Positions 16,103 through 25,148 of a stretch of DNA of 64,000 nucleotides are shown piece after piece. The stretch is taken from contig CBDCVJ010000064.1 in NCBI GenBank assembly GCA_965222975.1, positions 149,150 to 213,149 of the forward strand, in the 5' to 3' direction. A program made the position numbers and the translations under genes. Below the pieces are notes generated by a model that saw nothing but the letters and a program-made list of their open reading frames with translations, was not told the DNA's origin and did no database searches. The DNA comes from UBA6168 sp965222975. GTDB taxonomy: Bacteria > Bacteroidota > Bacteroidia > Chitinophagales > Saprospiraceae. Positions within the stretch are counted from its first letter, which is position 1, and each line of letters opens with the position of its first letter.

Positions 16103-16903
16103 ATGAAAAGGTTTTTACTTTTATATTCTTTGGTTTCAGTTCTGTCAATTGCTGCTCAAGGGCAGACCACCGCCAAGGCGGCAGGAATGGGGAGCCTCTC
16201 TTCCATCCATATTGATAATAATAGTCTATTCAACAATCCGGCGGGTTTGGCAGCTCAGAAAAATATTAGTTTTTTAGCCAATACAGAGCAGTATTATTTG
16301 CTGGATGGCGTCAATAAATCAAGTCTCGGTGCTGCAATTCCTACTGGGTTCGGAGCATTTGGATTAATTGTGCATAATTTTGGTTTTTCAGAATTTAGGC
16401 AACAAAAATTGGGGTTGACTTATACGAGAAAATTATTTAGACAATTGTTTATTGGCGGGCAAATTAATTATTTCCAAACCCGAATTTCCGAATATGGCAG
16501 TTCAGGGCAGGTTTCTTTTGAGGTTGGATTGCAGGCAAAATTGACAAAAGAATTTTTAATTGGGACTTATATTTCAAACCCTTACCAAAATGACAATCTC
16601 GAAAATTCGAAACTACCGACTTTATTCCAAATTGGACTTGCGTATTTTGTTTCCGAAAAAATCATTACAGGCGTTGAATTGGAAAAAGATATTGATTTTG
16701 CAATGCGGATTAAATATGGATTGGAGTATAAGGTTTTGGAAAAAATATATGTAAGGACTGGGTTTAGTAGCAACCCTACTAATTTTCATATGGGGATAGG
16801 GTTAAAATTGAGTGAAAAATTAATGCTTGATATTGGAAATAAGTATGATCCTTCCTTAGGATTGACGCCTTCATTGAGTACAGGGTATTTGTTTATAAAA
16901 TAA
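16103..16903 (+). CDS. PorV/FadL-like outer-membrane protein
   Basis: 266 residues with a signal peptide (FLLLYSLVSVLSIAAQG). The mature N-terminus AAGMGSLSSIHIDNNSLFNNPAGLA is typical of PorV/PorQ and FadL-like barrels in Bacteroidota, where a plug-like N-terminal segment precedes 10-14 strands. Later strands include FGLIVHNFGFSEF, LFIGGQINYFQTRI, VSFEVGLQAKLTKEFLIGTYI and FHMGIGLKLSEKLMLDIG. PorV shuttles T9SS cargo to the attachment complex. This protein is shorter than true PorV (~390 aa), so it is a family member of unknown role. Divergent from the kinase gene. Confidence 0.65.
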   Translation: MKRFLLLYSLVSVLSIAAQGQTTAKAAGMGSLSSIHIDNNSLFNNPAGLAAQKNISFLANTEQYYLLDGVNKSSLGAAIPTGFGAFGLIVHNFGFSEFRQQKLGLTYTRKLFRQLFIGGQINYFQTRISEYGSSGQVSFEVGLQAKLTKEFLIGTYISNPYQNDNLENSKLPTLFQIGLAYFVSEKIITGVELEKDIDFAMRIKYGLEYKVLEKIYVRTGFSSNPTNFHMGIGLKLSEKLMLDIGNKYDPSLGLTPSLSTGYLFIK

Positions 16904-16956
16904 ACTTGACTGTTCAGTAAGACCGGAGGCTGTCTCAAAAGAGACATTCGGGCATC

Positions 16957-16987
16957 AATTTGCTAAATCTCAAAGATTTAGCAAATT
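16957..16987. repeat. Palindrome TTTGCTAAATCT..AGATTTAGCAAA, copy 1
   Basis: A 14-bp perfect stem with a 3-nt loop. Related sequences lie at 17008-17034 and 41727-41757, so it belongs to a small dispersed palindrome family. Confidence 0.6.
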
Positions 16988-17007
16988 TAAAATCAGTGAC
17001 TTATAGG

Positions 17008-17034
17008 TTTACTAAATTTTTAAAATTTAGCAAA
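17008..17034. repeat. Palindrome TTTACTAAAT..ATTTAGCAAA, copy 2
   Basis: A 13-bp arm with one mismatch, 20 bp after copy 1 and very close to it in sequence. It may combine with copy 1 to form a larger structure. Confidence 0.55.
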
Positions 17035-17049
17035 TCGGTTAGCCTACCC

Positions 17050-17087
17050 GTTTTGCTATCCCGATGATTCTATCGGGATAGTAAAAC
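17050..17087. repeat. Hairpin GTTTTGCTATCCCGAT..ATCGGGATAGTAAAAC
   Basis: A 16-bp stem with one mismatch and a 6-nt loop, located in the 279-bp gap between the convergent genes ending at 16903 and 17183. It could act as a two-way transcription stop; no T-run follows it. Confidence 0.55.
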
Positions 17088-17182
17088 TCGTTTATTACAA
17101 TAAATCTAAACAAATCGGAAAGTTATTCTTCTTCGACCCCTTAGAACCACACCTATATACTTGCGAATTTCAAATCGGCAGC

Positions 17183-18643
17183 TTATAGATTTATCAGCTC
17201 ATTAATTTTATTTTCTAACCAGCCCCGATTAAATATTGTTTCCGTTTTTTTAAAATCATTTATTAACTTCTGTCTGCTTGCCTGCCATTTTTTTGAACTT
17301 GTAAATCCCTTATTCATTTTCAGCCTAAAAGTATTTTTTGCAAATTTCAAAAGATTGTAATACCCTTTTTTTTGAAATTCGGTCAATTCCTTGTTCCTTT
17401 TTAAATATTGGCGGAAAGCATCTGTTAGCGGGAAAAAAGCCTCCTGCTCTTCCATGTCATAATAAGTGCGTAATAATAATGATTTTGCGTCGAGGCCGTA
17501 ACGCACGTCGGTATATTCGACCTGTAATAATAATTTTAAAACATCATCATATTGGCTGAGGTAGTAATAATAGGCGGCTAAATTATAACTGTATGCATTT
17601 TCACGCACTTCAGGTCGCAATTTGATTTGATAATTTTGGATGAATTTTTTGACCCAATCATGTTCATCCAACCGCAGTGCTGTTGTCACAATGTTTTTGT
17701 AATGCCATTCGGGGAGGTAACTGTTGGCCAATAGCAATTCTTTTTCAAGCTGGGATTGGTAGATTTCAAAAAGCTTTCTCAAGAATGCCGTTTTCCCCAA
17801 ATTGATCTGCCCAATGCAGAAGTTTTGCAATGAATTGTAAACTGCTTGCAGCTCCCCTTTTGATAAAGTTGATTCATTGTTGGAAATATCAGCCACCAAA
17901 TCATCATAGCGCATCGGGTCACCTGTTTTCAGCAGTTGGAATAAGGAAAAAAAAACAAGAACGGATGGGTGAGCCGAGTAATTTGCTATTTTCTTTTCCA
18001 GCATATTTAGTGCTTCAACGAGCAATTGGCTTGGAATGAAATCTTTTTTCGATATTTTGCTGCGTTGCAACAATTCGCAAGCATCTTTTAGTTTTTCCGT
18101 TAGATAGAACACATCAAGCAGTTCTTGCCTTTTTTCCAAAAAACCGTGGCCTTGTTTGGAAAGCCGCATAGAGGTTTCATCCATTACCTTTAAGGTTTCC
18201 AACTCATTGATGTAGAGTGGGTTAGTTAATGTGTTTCTACTGTTTTTATTTACTCCGTCAATAAATTCCTGCCAATATTTTTCCATATTAACCAGAAGCT
18301 CATTTCCCCAAAACTGCTTATATAATAATGTGTTGTCATAAAGCATCCCGTTTTTAATGGCTTCTTCTACCCGTAAAAATTGCTCAAGCATCCTGAGAGA
18401 ATAAGTGAAAAGTATGGCCAATTTTTTTTGGTCGTGAGGCAGGGTAGGGTACAGCTTGTGGAATAAAATTTCCCTATGGCATTTCTTTTCTGAAAAATCG
18501 GGATATGTTTTTGCCAAATAAATAATTAAGCTTTGAACATCTCTATGCTTGTTGAAGTAAGGCGAGCAGGCAAACTCTTTGAAACGGGTAACTTGCTTTC
18601 TTGAAAGGCTTGCCAACGTTTTGATAAGTAAGTTGTTTACCAT
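17183..18643 (-). CDS. Unrecognised helical protein
   Basis: 486 residues, no signal peptide, no membrane segment, no catalytic motif I can name. It is predicted to be almost wholly helical, with regularly spaced aromatic and leucine residues (for example FTYSLRMLEQFLRVEEAIKNG and YNLAAYYYYLSQYDDVLKLL), suggesting an alpha-solenoid of the TPR type in the second half. The N-terminal ~110 residues (FKEFACSPYFNKHRDV, DLxKLYP-like LFHKLYPTLPHDQKKL) form a compact block. It reads alone, convergent with the PorV-like gene. The shape suggests a protein-protein interaction scaffold in the cytoplasm. Confidence 0.6.
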   Translation of the reverse strand: MVNNLLIKTLASLSRKQVTRFKEFACSPYFNKHRDVQSLIIYLAKTYPDFSEKKCHREILFHKLYPTLPHDQKKLAILFTYSLRMLEQFLRVEEAIKNGMLYDNTLLYKQFWGNELLVNMEKYWQEFIDGVNKNSRNTLTNPLYINELETLKVMDETSMRLSKQGHGFLEKRQELLDVFYLTEKLKDACELLQRSKISKKDFIPSQLLVEALNMLEKKIANYSAHPSVLVFFSLFQLLKTGDPMRYDDLVADISNNESTLSKGELQAVYNSLQNFCIGQINLGKTAFLRKLFEIYQSQLEKELLLANSYLPEWHYKNIVTTALRLDEHDWVKKFIQNYQIKLRPEVRENAYSYNLAAYYYYLSQYDDVLKLLLQVEYTDVRYGLDAKSLLLRTYYDMEEQEAFFPLTDAFRQYLKRNKELTEFQKKGYYNLLKFAKNTFRLKMNKGFTSSKKWQASRQKLINDFKKTETIFNRGWLENKINELINL

Positions 18644-18846
18644 CTTTTTTAGGGCGCAAGATCTAATTATTTTATTAAAAAATCCAATAAAATTACGACG
18701 CTGTTTTATGATAAAATATTAATAACCAATTACTTAAAATAAAATTGAAAAATATTTTCCCTAAAAATATCCAGAAAAAGCTAAAAAAAGTACTTTTATT
18801 CCAGCAAATCCCTCTGCACTTTTGTACTATCAAAATTTATCCAAAT

Positions 18847-21800
18847 ATGAACTATACGTTTTACCGCAGATTCGTTCTTGTTTTTAGCCTTATGGCTGCT
18901 GCTTGCTCTCTTTTAAATGCCCAGTGTGTCATCGACGATGTTTCCGTCGTTCAGGGCGATTGCGATGGTGTATATTTCGAGGTGAAAATTGATTTCTTTT
19001 ATGATGAAGTAGGCAATGAGGGCTTTAAGGTGCAGGGAAATGGGGTGAATTATGGCAACTTCCAATATGCTAACTTGCCAATTACGATAGGGCCTCTGTT
19101 AGGGGATGGTACCACCAATTATGAATTTGTGGTCATTGACAACCAATTCAATGACTGCTCAGATTTTGCAGTCCTTGGTCCAGTTCTATGCGGAGCAGGG
19201 GCTTGTGAAATATATGACTTGGCCCTTGAACCCACAGCCTGCGACCCTGATGGCAACTATGACCTTTGGATTGATTTTGAGGTACAAAACCCTACGCATA
19301 CCCATTTTGATGTTATTTACCAGGGAAATGTCATTGGTTATTTTGCCCTGACAGATTTGCCGGTCAAAATAGATAATTTTCAAGATAATGGAGAAAACAC
19401 TCCATTGGTAAAAGTATGTATCAACGACAACAGCGATTGTTGTGCGGCGAAAGAGTTCGTTGCCCCCTGTAATTCAGGTAATTGTGAAATATTTGACTTG
19501 CATGTAACCAATGTTGAATGCGATGGTGACTTTTTTTATATCACGCTGGATTTTGAGTTTGCCAATGTAGGCAACGATGGCTTTAAGGTGCAGGGAAATG
19601 GCATGAACCATGGCACTTGGAGTTATAATGATGTGCCAATTACAATCGGTCCATTACCAGCTAATGGAACCTTTTGGGAGTTTGTAGTAAAAGATGTCAA
19701 CCATCCTGATTGTTCCGATTTTGTTGATTATGGTGAAGTTGATTGCGGCGGAGGTAGTTGCAATATTTTTGATCTCGTGGTCGAAGTTGGGGACTGCAAC
19801 AATGATGGCACTTATCATCTATGGATAGACTTTGAATATGAAAACCCCGGCAACGACTTTTTTGAAGTCTTTTATGAAGGAGAAAACATAGGACTTTTTC
19901 CATTAAATGAATTGCCCGTTCACATCCCTAATTTTGAAGACAATGGTGAACCCAACCAAGGAATTTTAGTGTGCATTAACGATGTGCCAGATTGCTGTGA
20001 GGATGTTGGATTTATGTCGCCCAATTGCAATGGGAATGGCTGCGAATTTTCCGAATTTTTTGCGGAGGCACATCCTTGCAATAACGATGGGTTTTATTTG
20101 CTTGATTTTGAATTCGATGCAGAAAATGTTGGAAATGATGGATTTATCGTTTTCGCAAATGGTACTGAATATGGCCCATTTGATTATGGAGAGTTGTTTT
20201 ATACAATAGGTCCTTTGCAGGGAAATGTAGTTTATGAAATTTTGATCAAAGATGTTCAGCATCCTGATTGTGTTTACTGGAACGAATGGGGCCCAATTTT
20301 CTGCGACGACGAATGCCATATTTATGACCTTCACGCGGAGGTTTCAGATTGTGACGAAGAAGGTCAGTTTTATGTAAAGCTCGACTTTGAATATGCCAAC
20401 ACGGGTAATGATGGTTTCAGAATAGTTGGAAATGGAAACGTATATGGTTTTTTTGGTTACGACCAAATACCTGTGACTTTGGGGCCTTTTGAAGCAGGTG
20501 CGGTAGATGAATTGGAATTTTTAGTAAAGGATGTCCAACATCCGGATTGTGGGGATGCGGTTGAAGTTGATGTTCCGGATTGTGAAGGGAATAATGACGA
20601 TTGTTCTATCTACGATTTAACAGTTGATCTAACTCCTTGCGCAAGCGATGGTACTTTTTATGTCATCCTTGATTTTGAATATGAAAATACGAGCAATATT
20701 GGTTTTAGGGTAGATGGCAATGGGATCAGCCACGGCCTACATAGTTATGCAGATTTACCTATTAGCATTGGCCCCCTCATAGGAAATGGTACAACACCTT
20801 ATGAATTAGTAGTAAGAGACTTGAATATGTTTGATTGCGGGGATTTTATAGAAATAGGCCCAGTAGATTGCGGCATTTCCGGTGATTGTCAAATTACCGA
20901 CTTGGTCGCAGTACCCGGGAGCTGTCATCAAGACAACACCTACAACCTTTGGCTGAATTTCGATTTTGAAAATGCTACCAATTTGTATTTCGATGTATTC
21001 TACGAAGGCCAGCTAATTGACTTTTTCCCATTAACAAGTCTTCCGGTAGTTATCCCCCATTTCGAAAGCAATAGCGAACCTCAGCAAGAAATTAAAGTTT
21101 GTATCAACGACATGCCAGATTGTTGTGCGACGTACAGTTTCATTGATCCTCAATGTATGGAGATAGACAGCCTTTGGTCAGGCGATTCGGACAACAATGG
21201 TTTAGTTAAAAATTTTGACCTACTAAACGTTGGATTGTCCTATGGCGCCACTGGTCCTATTAGAACCGTTCAGGGAATTGAATGGACGGCATTGGCAGCA
21301 GACGATTGGGACAAGACTTTTAATAATGACCTCAATTTCAAACATGCAGATTGTGACGGTGATGGTGAAGTAACAAAAGAAGATGTTCAAGCTATTGAGC
21401 TAAATTATGGTTCGACACATGGCGATGTAATTACAGATGTCTTTCTTGGTGGAAATGAGGACGACCCACCATTTTATGTTGACCTTCCTGAAGGTGTTGA
21501 CTTAACTACAGGCAATCAATTTACTGCTCCCATCATTTTGGGAAATATTGATAAGCCTGTTGAAGATTTGTATGGCATTGCTTTTACGTTAATGTTCGAT
21601 CCTGGGATTATTATCCCCAATAGCATTGAGATGCAATATGACCCAAGTTGGCTTGGTGTGGCAGATGTTAATTTATTGAATTTTGATAGAACCTTTGCCG
21701 ATGAAGGGAGGATTGAGGTAGCCTTGGTACGTTCAGACCAAAACGATGTATCAGGGTATGGCAGGATCATGGCATTTATAGGCATCATTGATAATATTGC

Positions 21801-22155
21801 CGGAAAGGAAGCTATGAAAGTGGAGATTGAAAACGTCCGAGCGATACAGGGGAATGAAACCGTCATCCCATTACACCGACCAGTTGAGGTAGTTGAACTT
21901 TCAGTGGGCACGGAAGAACCACAGCTTGGGGTGTTTGAAGTTTTCCCAAACCCGGCGAAAGACCGCTTGTTTTTAGTACACCCGTCTGGATTTGAAATCG
22001 AAAATATAACTGTGTATAACATGACTGGTAGCGCCGTTCAAAATGCAACACCAAGTAATAACCTATTAAATGTTGGTAATTTAACACCAGGCATTTATAC
22101 TTTGAAAATTGAGACAAAAGAAGGTCTATTCGTTGAACGTTTTGTAAAATTCTGA
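18847..22155 (+). CDS. T9SS-secreted repeat protein with dockerin- and cohesin-like parts
   Basis: 1102 residues from the ATG at 18847, which starts a clean signal peptide (FVLVFSLMAAACSLLNAQ). Residues ~27-770 hold eight ~93-residue repeats, each opening Cys-x-I-x-D/E-L. Two kinds occur: A repeats with GNDGFKVQGNG and ITIGPL, and B repeats with FDVFYEG and CINDxPDCC. Their order is A-B-A-B-A-A-A-B. Residues ~778-850 hold two EF-hand-like loops (GDSDNNGLVKNFDLL, DCDGDGEVTKED), a dockerin-like pair. Residues ~875-1015 resemble a cohesin (YGIAFTLMFDP, GRIMAFIGIID). The end (VFPNPAKD ... VERFVKF) is a T9SS type A sorting domain, so it is exported to the surface. A terminator follows. Confidence 0.8.
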   Translation: MNYTFYRRFVLVFSLMAAACSLLNAQCVIDDVSVVQGDCDGVYFEVKIDFFYDEVGNEGFKVQGNGVNYGNFQYANLPITIGPLLGDGTTNYEFVVIDNQFNDCSDFAVLGPVLCGAGACEIYDLALEPTACDPDGNYDLWIDFEVQNPTHTHFDVIYQGNVIGYFALTDLPVKIDNFQDNGENTPLVKVCINDNSDCCAAKEFVAPCNSGNCEIFDLHVTNVECDGDFFYITLDFEFANVGNDGFKVQGNGMNHGTWSYNDVPITIGPLPANGTFWEFVVKDVNHPDCSDFVDYGEVDCGGGSCNIFDLVVEVGDCNNDGTYHLWIDFEYENPGNDFFEVFYEGENIGLFPLNELPVHIPNFEDNGEPNQGILVCINDVPDCCEDVGFMSPNCNGNGCEFSEFFAEAHPCNNDGFYLLDFEFDAENVGNDGFIVFANGTEYGPFDYGELFYTIGPLQGNVVYEILIKDVQHPDCVYWNEWGPIFCDDECHIYDLHAEVSDCDEEGQFYVKLDFEYANTGNDGFRIVGNGNVYGFFGYDQIPVTLGPFEAGAVDELEFLVKDVQHPDCGDAVEVDVPDCEGNNDDCSIYDLTVDLTPCASDGTFYVILDFEYENTSNIGFRVDGNGISHGLHSYADLPISIGPLIGNGTTPYELVVRDLNMFDCGDFIEIGPVDCGISGDCQITDLVAVPGSCHQDNTYNLWLNFDFENATNLYFDVFYEGQLIDFFPLTSLPVVIPHFESNSEPQQEIKVCINDMPDCCATYSFIDPQCMEIDSLWSGDSDNNGLVKNFDLLNVGLSYGATGPIRTVQGIEWTALAADDWDKTFNNDLNFKHADCDGDGEVTKEDVQAIELNYGSTHGDVITDVFLGGNEDDPPFYVDLPEGVDLTTGNQFTAPIILGNIDKPVEDLYGIAFTLMFDPGIIIPNSIEMQYDPSWLGVADVNLLNFDRTFADEGRIEVALVRSDQNDVSGYGRIMAFIGIIDNIAGKEAMKVEIENVRAIQGNETVIPLHRPVEVVELSVGTEEPQLGVFEVFPNPAKDRLFLVHPSGFEIENITVYNMTGSAVQNATPSNNLLNVGNLTPGIYTLKIETKEGLFVERFVKF

Positions 22156-22189
22156 CCTTGCCAGTGTACTTATTGAAGCTAAAACAAAG

Positions 22190-22220
22190 GCCTTGGGAAT
22201 CACTCCCAGGGCTTTTTTTT
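22190..22220 (+). terminator. Intrinsic terminator after the repeat protein gene
   Basis: GCCTTGGGA pairs with TCCCAGGGC over a 5-nt loop, followed by eight T. It lies ~35 bp after the stop codon. Confidence 0.85.
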
Positions 22221-22350
22221 GTAATCCATTTGACTAAACAGATCAGAAGAATGATAAATGTTAGCTCTGTTTTTGCCAGCAACACCTAATCCGTTTCAAT
22301 TCTGAAAATATAATGTTAATTTGACGGTTCACACCTAAAATCATACAGTT

Positions 22351-24837
22351 ATGGCTACTAAAATTACTATTACATTTCTCTCATTTTTTATTTGTTTTCA
22401 ATCAACCGCCAATAACATTCTTCCTTTCTGGAAAGAGGATTTCAGTATCGGTCAAATACCAAATGGATGGCAAGTCCAAGATTCGAATAACAACGCTGTT
22501 CATTGGCAACATTGCGAAGATTTCAACTTATGCCCCCCTGTCATCTACCACGATACTATTTATCCAAACATTCGGTTCAATTCAGCATCAATGGAGAATG
22601 GATTTATCTATTTGGCCCCTTTTCAATCCGATGGTTCGCATAGTAGTACCCTTATGACAGATGCAATAGATTGCAGCGCAAAAGAGCAAGTTTTTCTTAC
22701 ATTTAATACCCATATTCTCGGTCATTTCACCAGCAATTTGGAAGAAGCAGCAATAATGGAAGTAAAAGCAGGCATGTTTGGAACATGGGAACGGGTAGTC
22801 GTTTTCCCCAAATTTAATTCATCTTATGTTGAACCTGACCGGTTGGCTCTTTCTTTAGGAGACACTTTGATCAGCTCGTTTAATGGCCAACAGGTATGTC
22901 TCGACATTTCGGACATAGCCGCTTTCAATGATGAAGTATTTATAAGGTGGCGCTGGGACTGGGAAGGCGGATCAGATTATTTTTGGTTATTGGACGATAT
23001 AAATTTATTGGACGAAAACCCGCTCAACGAAAATGCCATTTGGGGGATGGATCCAACAGAAGGTGGGTTTGCTGGAGATCTCAATGGTTGGACTGTTCCA
23101 AATTCTTTTGGATGTAAATGGACATGGGGCGAGTATGGCTTTATTGAAACTGGAGACCTGGATGACCTTGCGGATTTATACATTTGTTCTACTACTGCTT
23201 CTGACGGAGCCGCTGCATTAAATGCACTGTGCAACCCATTTCCCTCAAATTCTTTAGCCGACCTTGTATCCCCAACCATTGATCTTTCCGCAACGACTAC
23301 TGACAAGAAGTTGGGTATTCGATTCACCCAGGCGGGAGTGGTAGGAGATGTGGGCAATAATAATTTGCCCTTAACTTCTATTATGGTCAGCATTGATGGC
23401 GGACAAAATTATATAGACACCATTTTCTTAAATATTACAGAACCCTACGGAAAACCTTTTTGCAATACCAAACTTGTCACTTTACCAGAAGAAGTGATAG
23501 GTGCTGACCAGTTTGTCTTCAAATTTGTTTTTTCAGGGTATAGGTTTTTTTGGATGATAGATGATGTACGGATAGTCGAATTGTATGAGCATGATTTGAG
23601 GATAAGCGAAGATTATTACGCCGTAGCCCCCAATTATAATACACCTGTTGATTTAATTGAACCTATAGGTTTTAGGGCAGAGGTACAAAATGTGGGCAGG
23701 GTGGACCAGGAAAATACTTCTCTTGTCGTGGAAATCTACCAAGACGATAGTCACCAAATTGTATTCTCTGACACCCTCTTTTTAGGACTATTGGAAGCTG
23801 GTAGTGTGAGCAATGATACTTCTTTCGGTAAAAAGTTCTTGCCCCAACCGGGGTTATCCTATTCAGGATATTATAAGGTGTCAAGTGAAAATGAAGATGA
23901 ATACGCAAGGGATAATATTAAACCTTTCCAATTTGAAACAGTTGGGCGGACCTTTTCAAAACAAAAAGACCGTTTTTCGATAAATGCGGGTTTCAATGTC
24001 ATCAGCAATGATTTGAGGTATGAGGTCGGCACCTGTTTTTTCATTCCTCCTGGAAATGGCGCCAATGCCTATTCAGTTAAATTTGCCTTGGCCAATGCCA
24101 ATCAAATTTCCCAGAGCAGTACTACCGTAAGTGTTGGGGTTTTTTTATATAAATGGAAAAAGGGAGGAAACAATGGTGATGCCAATGCTGATTTTATGGC
24201 CAATGAAAATGAATATGAAATAGTGGGGGAGGCATTATATGATATAAATGATGGGAGCTTGGGCATGCGGGACGTCATTGAAGTGCCTTTTGATTTCCCA
24301 ATACCCTTGGAAGACAGTACCCATTATTTTGCAACCATCGATTATTTTTCTCCTGCCAATATAAATGGCCAACAATTTCCAATGTGGATTTCGGGCAGTG
24401 AAGAGATAAACTACAACGCAATGTTCGAGGAATCCGAATCAAGTGGCCAACCCAGATACGTCTCTATGGTACAATTGCATGGGGAATCAGATTTTCAAGT
24501 AAACGCATGGGGGCTGTTAAGAATCCCTTTTATTCAATTGAAAACACAAATGGCCACACCTACGTCGGAAGAGCCTCGGGACGAATTGTCTATTGAATTA
24601 TTTCCTAACCCAACTTCCGGGCAATTCTACCTCAAAGTACCCGAAGAAACACAGCATGGTAAATTTGCTTATGAAATTTATGATATTTGCGGCCGATTAG
24701 CTTTGCCGCGACAAAATGTGGAAGGTTATGTCAGCCAATTGCCAATTGATGGCTCACAGCTTGACAACGGACTTTATAACTTGCGTGTCATTTTTGGAAA
24801 ACAAACGTTTAACCGTTTGTTTGTAAAAGTGGATTAA
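22351..24837 (+). CDS. T9SS-secreted protein with MAM/jelly-roll-like domains
   Basis: 828 residues with a signal peptide (ITFLSFFICFQSTANN). Two beta-sandwich domains of the 'choice-of-anchor'/MAM kind are suggested. Residues ~25-215 include WKEDFSIGQIPNGWQ and end VFIRWRWDWEGGSDYFWLLDDI; residues ~230-410 end FKFVFSGYRFFWMIDDVRI. A CARDB-like segment (~425-530) and a third beta domain follow. The last ~80 residues (IELFPNPTSGQFYLKV ... RLFVKVD) are a T9SS type A sorting domain. No catalytic motif is seen, so the role may be adhesive. It shares architecture with the 656-residue protein downstream and probably its origin. Confidence 0.8.
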   Translation: MATKITITFLSFFICFQSTANNILPFWKEDFSIGQIPNGWQVQDSNNNAVHWQHCEDFNLCPPVIYHDTIYPNIRFNSASMENGFIYLAPFQSDGSHSSTLMTDAIDCSAKEQVFLTFNTHILGHFTSNLEEAAIMEVKAGMFGTWERVVVFPKFNSSYVEPDRLALSLGDTLISSFNGQQVCLDISDIAAFNDEVFIRWRWDWEGGSDYFWLLDDINLLDENPLNENAIWGMDPTEGGFAGDLNGWTVPNSFGCKWTWGEYGFIETGDLDDLADLYICSTTASDGAAALNALCNPFPSNSLADLVSPTIDLSATTTDKKLGIRFTQAGVVGDVGNNNLPLTSIMVSIDGGQNYIDTIFLNITEPYGKPFCNTKLVTLPEEVIGADQFVFKFVFSGYRFFWMIDDVRIVELYEHDLRISEDYYAVAPNYNTPVDLIEPIGFRAEVQNVGRVDQENTSLVVEIYQDDSHQIVFSDTLFLGLLEAGSVSNDTSFGKKFLPQPGLSYSGYYKVSSENEDEYARDNIKPFQFETVGRTFSKQKDRFSINAGFNVISNDLRYEVGTCFFIPPGNGANAYSVKFALANANQISQSSTTVSVGVFLYKWKKGGNNGDANADFMANENEYEIVGEALYDINDGSLGMRDVIEVPFDFPIPLEDSTHYFATIDYFSPANINGQQFPMWISGSEEINYNAMFEESESSGQPRYVSMVQLHGESDFQVNAWGLLRIPFIQLKTQMATPTSEEPRDELSIELFPNPTSGQFYLKVPEETQHGKFAYEIYDICGRLALPRQNVEGYVSQLPIDGSQLDNGLYNLRVIFGKQTFNRLFVKVD

Positions 24838-25148
24838 AATAAATTTTCTGTGGGTTGATGAAATTACGTTGACAATTTCTATTGAAAACTAAGAGGAATC
24901 CGAGTTTTAGTATTCCCAGCCTATTAGGAAATCTTCCAGAACTTAATCTGTCTAATTTTTATTGATGCAAATAACTTATTGCTTATAATCGGGATTAAGA
25001 CCCCTCAACGGATCTTTTTCCAACCCTTAATCATTCATCAAATTGGGTAATTGAAAATGAGATAAACAGGTTTTGAATAAACGACTCCATTTTATTCCAC
25101 CCTTTTTATAATTATTTTTAAATAGCCCATTTCAAAAAAAGAAAATTT
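24838..25148. other. Intergenic stretch, no clear feature
   Basis: 311 bp between two same-strand T9SS cargo genes. It is AT-rich and should hold the promoter of the 25149 gene. I see no convincing TAnnTTTG box, hairpin or repeat in it. Confidence 0.4.

Noticed and set aside
16925..16945. GAGGCTGTCTCAAAAGAGAC as an insertion-sequence end
   Set aside because: The string resembles ends of some transposon families, but there is no matching inverted end, no transposase and no direct repeat; it also forms only a short hairpin of its own.
18847..22155. Cellulosome scaffold or polysaccharide-degrading complex
   Set aside because: Dockerin- and cohesin-like parts occur in a single chain and no glycoside hydrolase, CBM or SusCD pair is in the window.
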